A stretch of DNA of 31,076 nt from DATKPC01 sp035524275 (GCA_035524275.1 DATKPC010000033.1:1-31076); one strand, 5' to 3'; counted from the stretch's first letter, positions 16,730 to 23,534 are shown. Notes: generated by a model from the letters alone, not told the origin. Numbers and translations are program-made.

Positions 16730-17371
16730 TTACCAGCGCTGAGGCGGCCGCCGGTTGATCGTGATCTGGCGGTCGACGACGGTCACGTAACCACCGATCG
16801 TCAGGTCCTTGAAGATGCGGCTGATCATGTCTCGCGAGGCGCCGACGCGGTCGGCGATCTCCTGCTGCGTCATCCGCTCCCGCACCAGCAGTTTCCCGTC
16901 CTGTTCCGTCGCGAGCGACAGCAGCAGTCGAGCCACGCGCCCGTAGACGTCCATCAGCGCCAGGTTCTTGACGTTGGTCGTCGTCGTCCGCGCACGATCG
17001 ATCAGCGTCGTGATCAGCGCCAGCGCGAAGTCGGGGTTGGCGACGATCGCGTCGCGCAGTGCCTCGCGCGTGACGACCGAGCAGGTCGTCGGCTCCATCG
17101 TGATGACCGAAGCCGACCGGGGGCGGCCGTCGAGCGCCATTTCGCCGACGTAGTCTCCCGGCCCGTGGTCGGCGAGCACCATTTCCCGTCCCTCGTCGTC
17201 GGAGACGAAGACCTTGACGCGGCCGGTAATGATGACGAACAGCGAGTCGCCGCGATCGCCCTCGTTGATGATGATCGAACCCTTCGGGAAGCTGCGGACC
17301 TGGCCACGCTCCGCCAGCGTGCGCACCAGCGGATCGGCGAGGGCCGCGACGAGTTGATCAGCCATGTTCAC
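16730..17371 (-). CDS. Crp/Fnr family transcriptional regulator
   Basis: A 213-residue DNA-binding regulator with an N-terminal cyclic-nucleotide-binding-type barrel and a C-terminal winged helix. The barrel contains GDYVGEMALDGRPRSASV, close to the phosphate-binding cassette of cAMP-binding CRP (Gly-Glu then Arg-Ser-Ala). This suggests a nucleotide ligand, not an Fe-S cluster; there are no clustered N-terminal cysteines as in FNR. The dimerisation helix is near 120-145. The recognition region TQQEIADRVGASRDMISRIFKDL is a canonical Crp helix-turn-helix. GTG 17371 has GAGG seven bases upstream. ATG 17365 is an in-frame alternative two codons in. Its targets are not evident from the window. Confidence 0.92.
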   Translation of the reverse strand: MNMADQLVAALADPLVRTLAERGQVRSFPKGSIIINEGDRGDSLFVIITGRVKVFVSDDEGREMVLADHGPGDYVGEMALDGRPRSASVITMEPTTCSVVTREALRDAIVANPDFALALITTLIDRARTTTTNVKNLALMDVYGRVARLLLSLATEQDGKLLVRERMTQQEIADRVGASRDMISRIFKDLTIGGYVTVVDRQITINRRPPQRW

Positions 17372-17405
17372 AACGGTACCTCATTCGGGTAACGGGCGAA
17401 ACCGG

Positions 17406-17433
17406 ATTATCCCGGCGCCTCCTCGAAGGGCAA
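17406..17433 (-). promoter_or_regulatory. Putative sigma-70 promoter of the Crp/Fnr gene
   Basis: On the minus strand TTGCCC (17433-17428) and GATAAT (17411-17406) are separated by 16 bases. They match four and five of six consensus positions. They would place the start of transcription near 17399, about 28 bases before the GTG. Confidence 0.5.
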
Positions 17434-17513
17434 GCCGCATATTCGACAGGGCGTTGGGACGAGCAGGGGGGGTGAGCGGGCCCTGCGCGCACCGGACCGC
17501 CGAAGGGTCGTTC

Positions 17514-17732
17514 TCAGTAAGAGTGAATTGCCGCGCCGGCGAAAGTGCCGAGCACGGCGCCCGGGCCCATCCAGCGCGCCAGGTCGCAGCACACGGCCGC
17601 ATGCACGCGGTGAGCCCGCAGGCGGGATTCGGACGTGTCGAGGATCGTGACCCGCGAGGTGTCCACCGCCATGTACGCGACGTGCCGCGGCGGGAACCCC
17701 TGCGCGTCGAGCGCGATCGCGATGAACGCCAC
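17514..17732 (-). CDS. Small hypothetical protein after the EVE-domain gene
   Basis: A 72-residue frame starts at GTG 17732, three bases after the stop of the EVE-domain gene, so the two are probably cotranscribed. I count 65 of 72 codons ending in G or C, the bias of the genuine genes around it, which argues that it is translated. The sequence (MAFIAIALDAQGFPPRHVAYM at the start) includes a Cys-Cys pair and a glycine-rich end. It has no signal peptide and I recognise no family. No ribosome binding site precedes the GTG, consistent with coupling to the upstream gene. A chance frame remains possible. Confidence 0.55.
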   Translation of the reverse strand: MAFIAIALDAQGFPPRHVAYMAVDTSRVTILDTSESRLRAHRVHAAVCCDLARWMGPGAVLGTFAGAAIHSY

Positions 17733-17735
17733 GGA

Positions 17736-18236
17736 TCAGGCCGCGGCGAGGCGCTCGACGATGAAGCGCCACTCCGCGGGAGTGACGGGCGTGATGGAGA
17801 GGCGATTTCCGCGGCGCAGGACGACCATCTGCTGCAGTTCGCGATGCAGGCGCAGTTCGCCGATCGGAATCAGCCGGGTCTTGCGCAGCGCGCGGACGTC
17901 GACGTGCAGCCAGCGCGGGGCTTCGGGTTTCGCGGCGGCGTCGTAGTACGGGCTCTTGCGGTCGAACTGCGTCGCATCCGGATAGGCCTTGCTCGCCACT
18001 TCCGCGATTCCGGCAATGCCCGGCTCCGCGCAGCCGGAGTGATAGAAAAGGACGCCGTCGCCGATGCGCATCCCGTCGCGCATGAAATTGCGCGCCTGGT
18101 AGTTGCGCACGCCGGTCCACGGCACGATGGAAGCGCGCGCGGCGAGCGCGTCGTCGATCGAGCACTCGTCCGGCTCCGACTTCATCAGCCAGTAGCCGTG
18201 CCGCGGCGGGGTCGTCGATGGGCGGTTCGCGGACAT
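17736..18236 (-). CDS. EVE domain-containing protein
   Basis: A 166-residue protein made almost entirely of one EVE domain (thymocyte nuclear protein 1 type), a PUA-like fold thought to bind modified bases in nucleic acids. Recognisable segments are YWLMKSEPDECSIDD at residues 15-29, WTGVRNYQARNFMRD, GDGVLFYHSGCAEPGIAGIAEV, DATQFDRKSPYYD and a C-terminal PVTPAEWRFI. Bacterial members are usually 130-160 residues and uncharacterised. In betaproteobacteria this gene commonly follows zapA and the 6S RNA gene, exactly as here. No restriction or modification genes are nearby, so nothing in this context links it to defence. Confidence 0.9.
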   Translation of the reverse strand: MSANRPSTTPPRHGYWLMKSEPDECSIDDALAARASIVPWTGVRNYQARNFMRDGMRIGDGVLFYHSGCAEPGIAGIAEVASKAYPDATQFDRKSPYYDAAAKPEAPRWLHVDVRALRKTRLIPIGELRLHRELQQMVVLRRGNRLSITPVTPAEWRFIVERLAAA

Positions 18237-18312
18237 GGGTGTCGGAAATCCGGCGCTCGACGTCTGGCCGCGGGCCGACGGGCAGAGGGCGATGCGCCGG
18301 AAAACGGAATTA

Positions 18313-18490
18313 GGTCCCCGCGCGTGCCGCCCGGCCTGATGTCCTGAACCATCGGTTCAGGGTGGTCGTTGTCCGCGACGCTTAGGTTCAGCAGACGCGT
18401 GCCGATCGCACTACGGCGCGAGCCCAACGACCTTGCGCAAAGCGCATAGGTTCAAGGAACGAAAAGGCCTGTGCGCGAACACCGCAGGGA
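18313..18490 (-). ncRNA. ssrS: 6S RNA
   Basis: 6S RNA mimics an open promoter and binds the housekeeping RNA polymerase holoenzyme, damping transcription in stationary phase. The minus-strand transcript has the family's features. The 5' end CCCTGCGGTGTTCGC pairs with the 3' end CGCGGGG (18316-18322) to form the closing stem. The conserved 3' part CCCTGAACCGATGGTTCAGG, then CATCAGGCCGGGCGGCA, corresponds to the E. coli segment with the CCTTGAACC and GGTTCAAGG arms. The predicted length is about 178 nucleotides, near the usual 180. It lies between zapA and the EVE-domain gene, the expected place. The ends are inferred from stem pairing and the promoter and may be off by a few bases. Confidence 0.92.
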
Positions 18491-18496
18491 GAACGT

Positions 18497-18502
18497 ATTC
18501 TA
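18497..18502 (-). promoter_or_regulatory. -10 box of the 6S RNA promoter
   Basis: TAGAAT on the minus strand lies six bases before the inferred 5' end of 6S RNA. No strong -35 is present at the ideal distance. The sequence upstream is relatively AT-rich (GCATTATGCG). Confidence 0.6.
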
Positions 18503-18640
18503 TCGCGGGCATCGCATAATGCACGGGGAAACGCGCCGCGGCAGTCCGTCATTTCGCGCCATTGACGGGCGCGCACCTGAGCCCGCGGGCGCCTGCGCCG
18601 TCGGGTCGCAGGGACGACGCCGCGCCGCGGTACCGCCAGG

Positions 18641-18949
18641 CTAGAACAGCTTCTCCTGCGGAGCGAGCATCTCGTCGGCGAGGTGATTGAGTTCCTGCAG
18701 TCGCCGGCGAAGGCTGCCGAGCGCGATGCCGTCGCCGCTACGCGCGGAAAAAAGCTCCTGCGCGATCTGCAACGCCGTCAGCACGGCGATGCGATCGGCA
18801 CCCAGCACCCTGCCGCTGTCGCGCAGCGCCTCCATCCGCTCGGCGACGTAGCGCGCGCAGGCGAGCAGCGTCTCGCGCTCTTCGGGGGCGCAGCTCACGA
18901 CATACTCGCGGCCGAGCAGCGTCAGCGTGACCTGTTCGGTCGCCGGCAT
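18641..18949 (-). CDS. zapA: Cell division protein ZapA
   Basis: ZapA is a cytoplasmic factor that binds and cross-links FtsZ filaments at the division ring. The 102-residue protein has the ZapA pattern: an N-terminal beta region EQVTLTLLGREYVVSCAPEE, then ERETLLACARYVAERMEALRDSG, then the long helix RIAVLTALQIAQELF leading into a coiled coil. The length is typical (about 100-109). Its ATG overlaps the zapB stop by one base (TGATG), so translation is coupled. 6S RNA follows about 150 bases downstream on the same strand, as in many proteobacteria. Confidence 0.95.
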   Translation of the reverse strand: MPATEQVTLTLLGREYVVSCAPEERETLLACARYVAERMEALRDSGRVLGADRIAVLTALQIAQELFSARSGDGIALGSLRRRLQELNHLADEMLAPQEKLF

Positions 18950-19158
18950 CAGTTCTCCGCGCCGGGCGCCGGCGGCAGGCGCCCGATCAGCACGTCCAGG
19001 CGCGCCGTGGCCGTCTCGACGCGCTGGCGCATCGACTCGACTTCGGAATTGGCGTGGCCCAGCGCCGCGCGCAGTTGCCGGTTTTCCAGGCGCAGCTGGC
19101 GCACGCAGCCTGCAAGCTCATTCATCTTCGACGCGAGAGCATCCAGGTCTTCCAGCAT
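18949..19158 (-). CDS. zapB: ZapB-like coiled-coil cell division protein
   Basis: A 69-residue, almost wholly helical protein of the short coiled-coil family encoded just upstream of zapA in beta- and gammaproteobacteria. The heptad pattern is clear in LASKMNELAGCVRQLRLENRQL and continues to about residue 58. The tail is Pro-rich. E. coli ZapB (81 residues) joins ZapA at the Z-ring and links it to MatP. Whether this shorter relative does the same is inferred from position. The gene overlaps zapA by one base. Its upstream region faces parA divergently, with a palindromic GACTATAC element shared between them. Confidence 0.8.
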   Translation of the reverse strand: MLEDLDALASKMNELAGCVRQLRLENRQLRAALGHANSEVESMRQRVETATARLDVLIGRLPPAPGAEN

Positions 19159-19298
19159 GGTGCGGCGATGGTATCACCGGCCGCGGCGGCGGCGGCGCCT
19201 CCGCCGCAGGGCGGGCGGCGCGCTTCGACGCCCGGCGCGGACCTCGCCGGGCGCGGTCTTTGGCCGTATAGTCGGCGCGCCTTCGAGCCGGAGCCCAG

Positions 19299-19925
19299 AT
19301 GCCCGTCATACTCGTCGCGAATCCCAAGGGAGGCGTCGGCAAGACCACCGTCGCCGCCAACCTGGCGGGCTGGTTCGCCTACCAGGGATGGCGGACGATG
19401 CTCGGCGACCTCGATCGTCAGCAGTCGTCGGCGGCCTGGCTGGGGTTGCGCCCGCCGGAGGCCCCGCGCATCGAGACCTGGAGGATCGATCCGGACCGCG
19501 TCGCGCGCCCCCCGGCGCAGGTCACGCACGTCGTGCTGGATTCGCCGGCCGGCATCCACGGGCACATGCTGAAGGACGCGCTGCGCGTCAGCGACCGGGT
19601 CATCGTCCCGCTGCAGGCATCGCTGTTCGACATCCTGGCCACGCATGCGTTCCTGCTGCGTCTGGGCGAGCGCGGCGTTCTGAAGGAGGGCGGCCGCGTC
19701 GGCATCCTCGGCATGCGCGTCGACGCGCGAACGCGCGCCGCCGACGAACTGCATCGCTTCGTCTCCGGCCTCGACCTTCCCGTGCTCGGGTTCCTGCGCG
19801 ATACGCAGAACTACGTGCAACTCGCGGCCCGCGGCCTGACGCTGTGGGACGTCGCGCCGTCACGCGTCGAAAAGGACCGCGAACAGTGGCGGCCGATCAT
19901 CGACTGGGTCGAGGCGGCCGACTGA
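19299..19925 (+). CDS. Orphan ParA family ATPase
   Basis: A 208-residue P-loop ATPase of the ParA/MinD superfamily. The deviant Walker A motif KGGVGKTT lies at residues 10-17 with the signature Lys10. The Walker A' region LGDLDRQQSS follows at about 36-45, and VVLDSPAGIHG supplies the Walker B Asp. No N-terminal DNA-binding extension and no parB lie nearby, so this is not a chromosome or plasmid partition pair. Short orphan ParAs position other cargo such as chemoreceptor arrays or carboxysomes. The cargo here cannot be deduced. GGAG precedes ATG 19299 at a normal distance. A TATAGT box at 19267-19272 may be its -10. The 86 bases after the stop hold nothing I recognise. Confidence 0.88.
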   Translation: MPVILVANPKGGVGKTTVAANLAGWFAYQGWRTMLGDLDRQQSSAAWLGLRPPEAPRIETWRIDPDRVARPPAQVTHVVLDSPAGIHGHMLKDALRVSDRVIVPLQASLFDILATHAFLLRLGERGVLKEGGRVGILGMRVDARTRAADELHRFVSGLDLPVLGFLRDTQNYVQLAARGLTLWDVAPSRVEKDREQWRPIIDWVEAAD

Positions 19926-20011
19926 CGCTCGAGGCGGTCGCGGGATACGGTGGCCGGACGACGCGGCAGCGAACGGCGCCGCGCGAGGCCGGAGCGCGGC
20001 GCGGCACGCGC

Positions 20012-20461
20012 TCACGGCCGGTCGTGGCCGCCGTCGGCCGCCGCATCGCGCGGCAGCGTCACGAAGCCAAGGCGGACGACACCGGCGTTGCGCGCCGCGC
20101 CCATCACGAACGCGACGCGCTCGTAGCGCGTGGCGCGATCGGCGCGCAGGCGCAATTCCGGCGGCGGATCGTCGCGTGCCGCGGCCGCGAGCCGCTCCGC
20201 CAGCATGGCTTCGTCGACTCGTTCGCGGTTCCAGTACACGGCGCCGTCCGCGTCGATCGACACGTCGACCGTCACGCCGCGGACGGGCGCCACCGGCGCC
20301 TTGACGTCCGGCAGGTCGAGCCGTATCGCGTAGGCGAGCAGGGGCGCGGTGATGATGAAGATCACGAGCAGCACCAGCATCACGTCGACTAGCGGCGTGA
20401 CGTTGATTTCGGCCATCGGCTGCGGTGCCGGGCTGCCGCGGTCGAAGGATCCGAAGCTCAT
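20012..20461 (-). CDS. exbD: Biopolymer transport protein ExbD/TolR family
   Basis: A 149-residue membrane protein with one N-terminal transmembrane helix and a periplasmic domain, the ExbD/TolR partner of an ExbB/TolQ proton channel. The N-terminus MAEINVTPLVDVMLVLLVIF contains the functionally essential Asp (Asp26) in the helix. The periplasmic part ends with LRADRATRYERVAFVMGAARNAG, typical of ExbD. Its ATG overlaps the exbB stop by four bases. No tonB or tolA is present in the window, so the energised receptor system is unknown. ExbD and TolR are hard to separate by sequence. The dapB operon position and absence of tol genes favour ExbD. Confidence 0.9.
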   Translation of the reverse strand: MSFGSFDRGSPAPQPMAEINVTPLVDVMLVLLVIFIITAPLLAYAIRLDLPDVKAPVAPVRGVTVDVSIDADGAVYWNRERVDEAMLAERLAAAARDDPPPELRLRADRATRYERVAFVMGAARNAGVVRLGFVTLPRDAAADGGHDRP

Positions 20462-21141
20462 GAGCCGTCGATCCGCGTGCCGACCGTCAGGAATGCGTGG
20501 AGGTCGTGCGCGAAGCCGTCGAGCTGCGCCAGCACCAGCCGGTTCACGCGCGTCAGTGCGTTGTACGCCAGGACGGCCGGGATGGCCACGACGAGGCCGA
20601 GCGCGGTCATGATGAGCGCCTCGCCGACCGGGCCGGCGACCTTGTCGATCGCGATCGTTCCGGCGGCGGCGATTCCCAGCAGCGCGCGGTAGATTCCCCA
20701 CACCGTTCCGAAGAGACCGACGAATGGTGCGGTGCTGCCGACCGAGGCGAGCCACGTCAGCCCGGTCTCCAGGCGGGCCGCCGCGACGTTGATGCGCTGG
20801 CGCAACGCGCGGGTGATGAGTTCCGAGCGATCGACCTGCGCGGCGAGCGAGCCGGCCGGCGCCGCGACCGTCGCGGCGCCCGCGGCGGCGGTGGCGAGAG
20901 GAACGAAGATCTGTTCGGCGTCGACGGCGGCAAGCGCCGCGACGGCGCTGTCGATCGAGCTTGCCGCCCAGAACCCGTCGATGCGCTGCGCCGCGCGCCG
21001 CACCTGGATCCAGACCCACGCGCGCCACGCGATCAGGAACCAGCTCACGATCGACATCGCGACGAGCAGGTACACCGTGGACCGGATGACGGCGTCCGCC
21101 TGGTCCCAGAAATCCCGTGCGCCGAGTCCGGCGGAATCCAT
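20458..21141 (-). CDS. exbB: MotA/TolQ/ExbB proton channel family protein
   Basis: A 227-residue inner-membrane protein with three predicted helices. The first, STVYLLVAMSIVSWFLIAW, is at residues 20-40. The second and third are in the conserved C-terminal block WLASVGSTAPFVGLFGTVWG and then GEALIMTALGLVVAIPAVLAY. These are hallmarks of ExbB/TolQ, which form a pentameric proton channel around ExbD dimers. The ATG at 21141 overlaps the dapB stop by one base and the stop overlaps exbD, so the whole bamE-dapB-exbB-exbD string is translationally coupled. The cytoplasmic loop is Ala-rich and shorter in recognisable similarity. Confidence 0.92.
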   Translation of the reverse strand: MDSAGLGARDFWDQADAVIRSTVYLLVAMSIVSWFLIAWRAWVWIQVRRAAQRIDGFWAASSIDSAVAALAAVDAEQIFVPLATAAAGAATVAAPAGSLAAQVDRSELITRALRQRINVAAARLETGLTWLASVGSTAPFVGLFGTVWGIYRALLGIAAAGTIAIDKVAGPVGEALIMTALGLVVAIPAVLAYNALTRVNRLVLAQLDGFAHDLHAFLTVGTRIDGS

Positions 21142-21950
21142 CAGGCGGAGCCGAGCACGTCGCGCATGTCGTAGAGGCCGGGGGTCCGTCCGGCGACGAA
21201 GCGTGCCGCGCGCAGGCTGCCGTGCGCGTAGCTCACGCGGCTCGAACTGCGATGCGTGATTTCGACGCGCTCGCCGTCGGCGGCGAAGAGCACCGTGTGG
21301 TCGCCCACGACATCGCCGCCACGCAGCGCCGCGAAGCCGATCGTCCCCTCGCGGCGTGCGCCGGTGACGCCTTCGCGCTGGTAGACGGCGACGTCGGGCA
21401 GCTTCACGCCGCGCGCTGCAGCGACCAGCTCGCCCATCCGCAGCGCCGTGCCCGAGGGCGCGTCGACCTTGTGGCGGTGATGCAGCTCGAGGATCTCGAC
21501 ATCGTATTCCGCGCCGAGGATCCGCGCGGCCAGCTCGACGAGGCGCATCGTCGCGTTGACGCCGACGCTCATGTTCGGCGCGAAGACGATCGGGATCTTC
21601 GCCGCCGCTTCCTGGATGGCCTGGCGGCCGGCGTCGTCGAATCCCGTCGTTCCGATCACCATCGCGACGCCGGCATCGGTACAGGCGCTCAGGTGCGCCA
21701 GCGTCGCCGCAGGGCGCGTGAAATCGATGAGGACGTCGGCGCCGCGCACGGCCGCCGGATCCGCGGCGATGCCGACGCCGCTCGCGCGACCGAGGAACGC
21801 GGCGCAATCCTGGCCCAATTCCGGGGCATCGGGACGGTCCAGCGCGGCGACGAGTTGGAGGTCGGGGGACTGCAGCGTCGTTTCGATGAGCATGCGGCCC
21901 ATCTTGCCGGAGCTGCCGGCGACGGCAATCCGGATCGCCTTCGCGCTCAT
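21141..21950 (-). CDS. dapB: 4-hydroxy-tetrahydrodipicolinate reductase
   Basis: DapB reduces the DapA product with NAD(P)H in the lysine and diaminopimelate pathway, which also supplies peptidoglycan. The 269-residue protein has the Rossmann motif VAGSSGKMG at residues 10-18. The nucleotide-loop segment VIGTTGF and APNMSVGVN follow. The catalytic signature ELHHRHKVDAPSGTAL contains the His and Lys. The end, ARFVAGRTPGLYDMRDVLG, is typical. The length matches E. coli (273). It overlaps the bamE stop by four bases (ATGA). The fur/bamE-dapB arrangement is a common betaproteobacterial block. Confidence 0.97.
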   Translation of the reverse strand: MSAKAIRIAVAGSSGKMGRMLIETTLQSPDLQLVAALDRPDAPELGQDCAAFLGRASGVGIAADPAAVRGADVLIDFTRPAATLAHLSACTDAGVAMVIGTTGFDDAGRQAIQEAAAKIPIVFAPNMSVGVNATMRLVELAARILGAEYDVEILELHHRHKVDAPSGTALRMGELVAAARGVKLPDVAVYQREGVTGARREGTIGFAALRGGDVVGDHTVLFAADGERVEITHRSSSRVSYAHGSLRAARFVAGRTPGLYDMRDVLGSA

Positions 21951-22501
21951 TTCGAGGTCGGCAACGTAACCTGCGGCTCCGGCTCCTTGGGCGGCGGCGC
22001 CGGCAACGGCTTGGGCTTGCGCCCGAGGATCAGGTTGTCGGCCAGCGTCTCCGGCGGCAACTCGCCGGCCTCGAAGTGCTCGAGGCGCGTCTCCTTGAAG
22101 AACACGACGACCCGCCGTTCCTGCGTGCTGCCGTCGCGGCGGCGCAGGAAGTAGACGTAGTCCCAGCGGTCCTTGCGGAAGATGCTGGCCAGCAGCGGCG
22201 TGCCGAGCAGGAAGCGCACCTGGTCCTGCGACATCCCCGGTCGAAGCTGCTCGACCATCTCCTGGGTCACGATGTTGCCCTGGGGCACGTCAGGGCGGTA
22301 CGGCTTCATGAAACCCGGTGCCCATCCGGTGACGGTCGTCGCGACGCTGCCGCAACCCGCACAGGCGATCGCGACAGCGACCGCGAATGCCCGGGTCGCG
22401 TGCCGCGCCAGCGGCCTGCGCGCGCGCGCCGCATCGTGGACGCCGTCGGCGGCATCCGGTGCGCCTTCGCGCCGTGAGTTGTTGTCCGCGATGTTTTCCA
22501 T
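21947..22501 (-). CDS. bamE: Outer membrane assembly lipoprotein BamE
   Basis: BamE (SmpA) is a small outer-membrane lipoprotein of the BAM complex that folds beta-barrel proteins. The lipobox IACAGC puts the acylated Cys at residue 50, after an unusually long 49-residue N-terminal region rich in Arg and Ala. The BamE core follows: YRPDVPQGNIVTQEMVEQLR, GMSQDQVRFLLGTPLLASIF and RWDYVYFLRRRDG, which covers the conserved GM..QV...LGTP motif. A Pro-rich tail ends the protein. There is no later ATG or GTG before the lipobox, so the long N-region stands. ATG 22501 lies eight bases after a TATCAT box on the minus strand with no Shine-Dalgarno sequence, suggesting a nearly leaderless mRNA. Confidence 0.93.
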   Translation of the reverse strand: MENIADNNSRREGAPDAADGVHDAARARRPLARHATRAFAVAVAIACAGCGSVATTVTGWAPGFMKPYRPDVPQGNIVTQEMVEQLRPGMSQDQVRFLLGTPLLASIFRKDRWDYVYFLRRRDGSTQERRVVVFFKETRLEHFEAGELPPETLADNLILGRKPKPLPAPPPKEPEPQVTLPTSK

Positions 22502-22508
22502 CGGACGC

Positions 22509-22515
22509 TATGATA
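22509..22515. promoter_or_regulatory. Shared -10-like element between fur and bamE
   Basis: TATGATA reads TATGAT on the plus strand (22509-22514) toward fur and TATCAT on the minus strand (22515-22510) toward bamE. Each matches five of six -10 positions. The bamE start would then be almost at its ATG, whereas fur would have a leader of about 85 bases. No convincing -35 or Fur box was found. Confidence 0.4.
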
Positions 22516-22606
22516 CCGATGCGCTTCGTGGCACCGCCGCAATCCGACGCGATCCTCGCGCGAGACCTGCAGCCGGTGCCGATCCCCGTCAAGCAAGGGC
22601 CCCACG

Positions 22607-23071
22607 ATGCCCCACCGCACTGCACCGACTTCCGACAACCTGAAAAGCAGCGGGCTGAAGGCGACGCTGCCGCGGCTTAAGATCCTCGAAATCTTCGAAC
22701 GCACGAGCGCGCAGCGCGGCGTGCGCCACATGAGCGCGGAGGATGTCTACAAGGCGCTGATGGCCGAACAGATCGATGTCGGCCTCGCCACGGTCTATCG
22801 CGTGCTGACGCAGTTCGAGCAGGCCGGGCTGCTGGCCCGGCACCACTTCGAGGCCGGTCGCGCGGTGTTCGAACTCAACGAGGGCGCGCACCACGACCAC
22901 CTGGTCTGCCTGACGTGCGGCCGCGTCGAGGAGTTCTTCGATCCGGAGATCGAGGCGCGCCAGCAGCAGGTCGCGCAGGAGCGCGGGTTCCGGCTCCAGG
23001 AACACGCGCTCGCGCTGTACGGCACCTGCGCGAAGCCGAACTGCCCGAATCGTCCGCGCGAAGAGGCTTGA
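22607..23071 (+). CDS. fur: Ferric uptake regulator Fur
   Basis: Fur is the iron-sensing repressor that binds DNA when loaded with Fe(II). The 154-residue protein has an N-terminal winged helix (LKATLPRLKILEIF, then VGLATVYRVLTQFEQAGLL with the recognition helix at 59-75). A C-terminal metal-binding domain carries HHDH at 95-98. The structural-zinc cysteines CLTC are at 101-104, and a second Cys pair lies near the end (GTCAKPNC). These features are typical of Fur rather than Zur or PerR, though the split is not absolute. It is divergent from bamE, the usual arrangement. Confidence 0.95.
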   Translation: MPHRTAPTSDNLKSSGLKATLPRLKILEIFERTSAQRGVRHMSAEDVYKALMAEQIDVGLATVYRVLTQFEQAGLLARHHFEAGRAVFELNEGAHHDHLVCLTCGRVEEFFDPEIEARQQQVAQERGFRLQEHALALYGTCAKPNCPNRPREEA

Positions 23072-23096
23072 GCGGCGCCGAGCCGCCCCGCCGCGG

Positions 23097-23450
23097 TCAG
23101 GCCTCGCCGTGACTGAGTAGCGCGGCAGCCTTCGCGACCGGCGAGATGTCGCGCGCGTAGGCAAGCCCGCAGACGGCGCGGGCGCTCGCGAGGACTTCGT
23201 CGGCCGACCGCTGCGCCGCACCCGCCTGGGCCAGGTACGTCTCGACGACGAAATCGCGCAGCCAGCTTTCGGGCCACGTTCTCGCGATGCAGGAGGCCGC
23301 CTGCCTGGCGCCGTCGCGGGCCGCGACGGCCGACCCGTAGGCCGCCTGGACCTGCGCCGTCAAGGCGATGTTGCGCAACCGTGCAGCAAACGCGCGGGAA
23401 GCCTCCAGGGCGTCCCACGCGGGAATCACGTCACTTCTTTCGTGGGTCAT
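23097..23450 (-). CDS. Hypothetical protein between fur and recN
   Basis: A 117-residue protein from ATG 23450; a TTG at 23474 would add eight residues. I recognise no family. It is predicted mostly helical and Ala-rich, with two Cys, no signal peptide and no membrane segment. Segments such as PESWLRDFVVETYLAQAG look like ordinary folded protein. The frame has the high G/C third-position bias of neighbouring genes. It converges on fur, its stop 25 bases from the fur stop, and is separated from recN (also minus strand) by about 85 bases. No ribosome binding site is evident for either start. Confidence 0.6.
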   Translation of the reverse strand: MTHERSDVIPAWDALEASRAFAARLRNIALTAQVQAAYGSAVAARDGARQAASCIARTWPESWLRDFVVETYLAQAGAAQRSADEVLASARAVCGLAYARDISPVAKAAALLSHGEA

Positions 23451-23534
23451 CGGTCGAATCGTCCGATGGTGCAATGCAACATCGTACCACGGAAGCGCGA
23501 CGCGTGGCGACGGCCGCGTCCCGCCGGCCCGCGG

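Noticed and set aside
16435..17371. The GrpB-family and Crp/Fnr proteins both start MADQL, as if from a duplication
   Set aside because: The match stops after five residues and the codons differ, so it is most likely chance.
19175..19210. CGG triplet run upstream of parA
   Set aside because: A short, imperfect GC-rich tract with no partner structure.
22502..22606. Fur box in the fur/bamE gap
   Set aside because: No stretch resembles the GATAATGATAATCATTATC consensus beyond one TATGATA.
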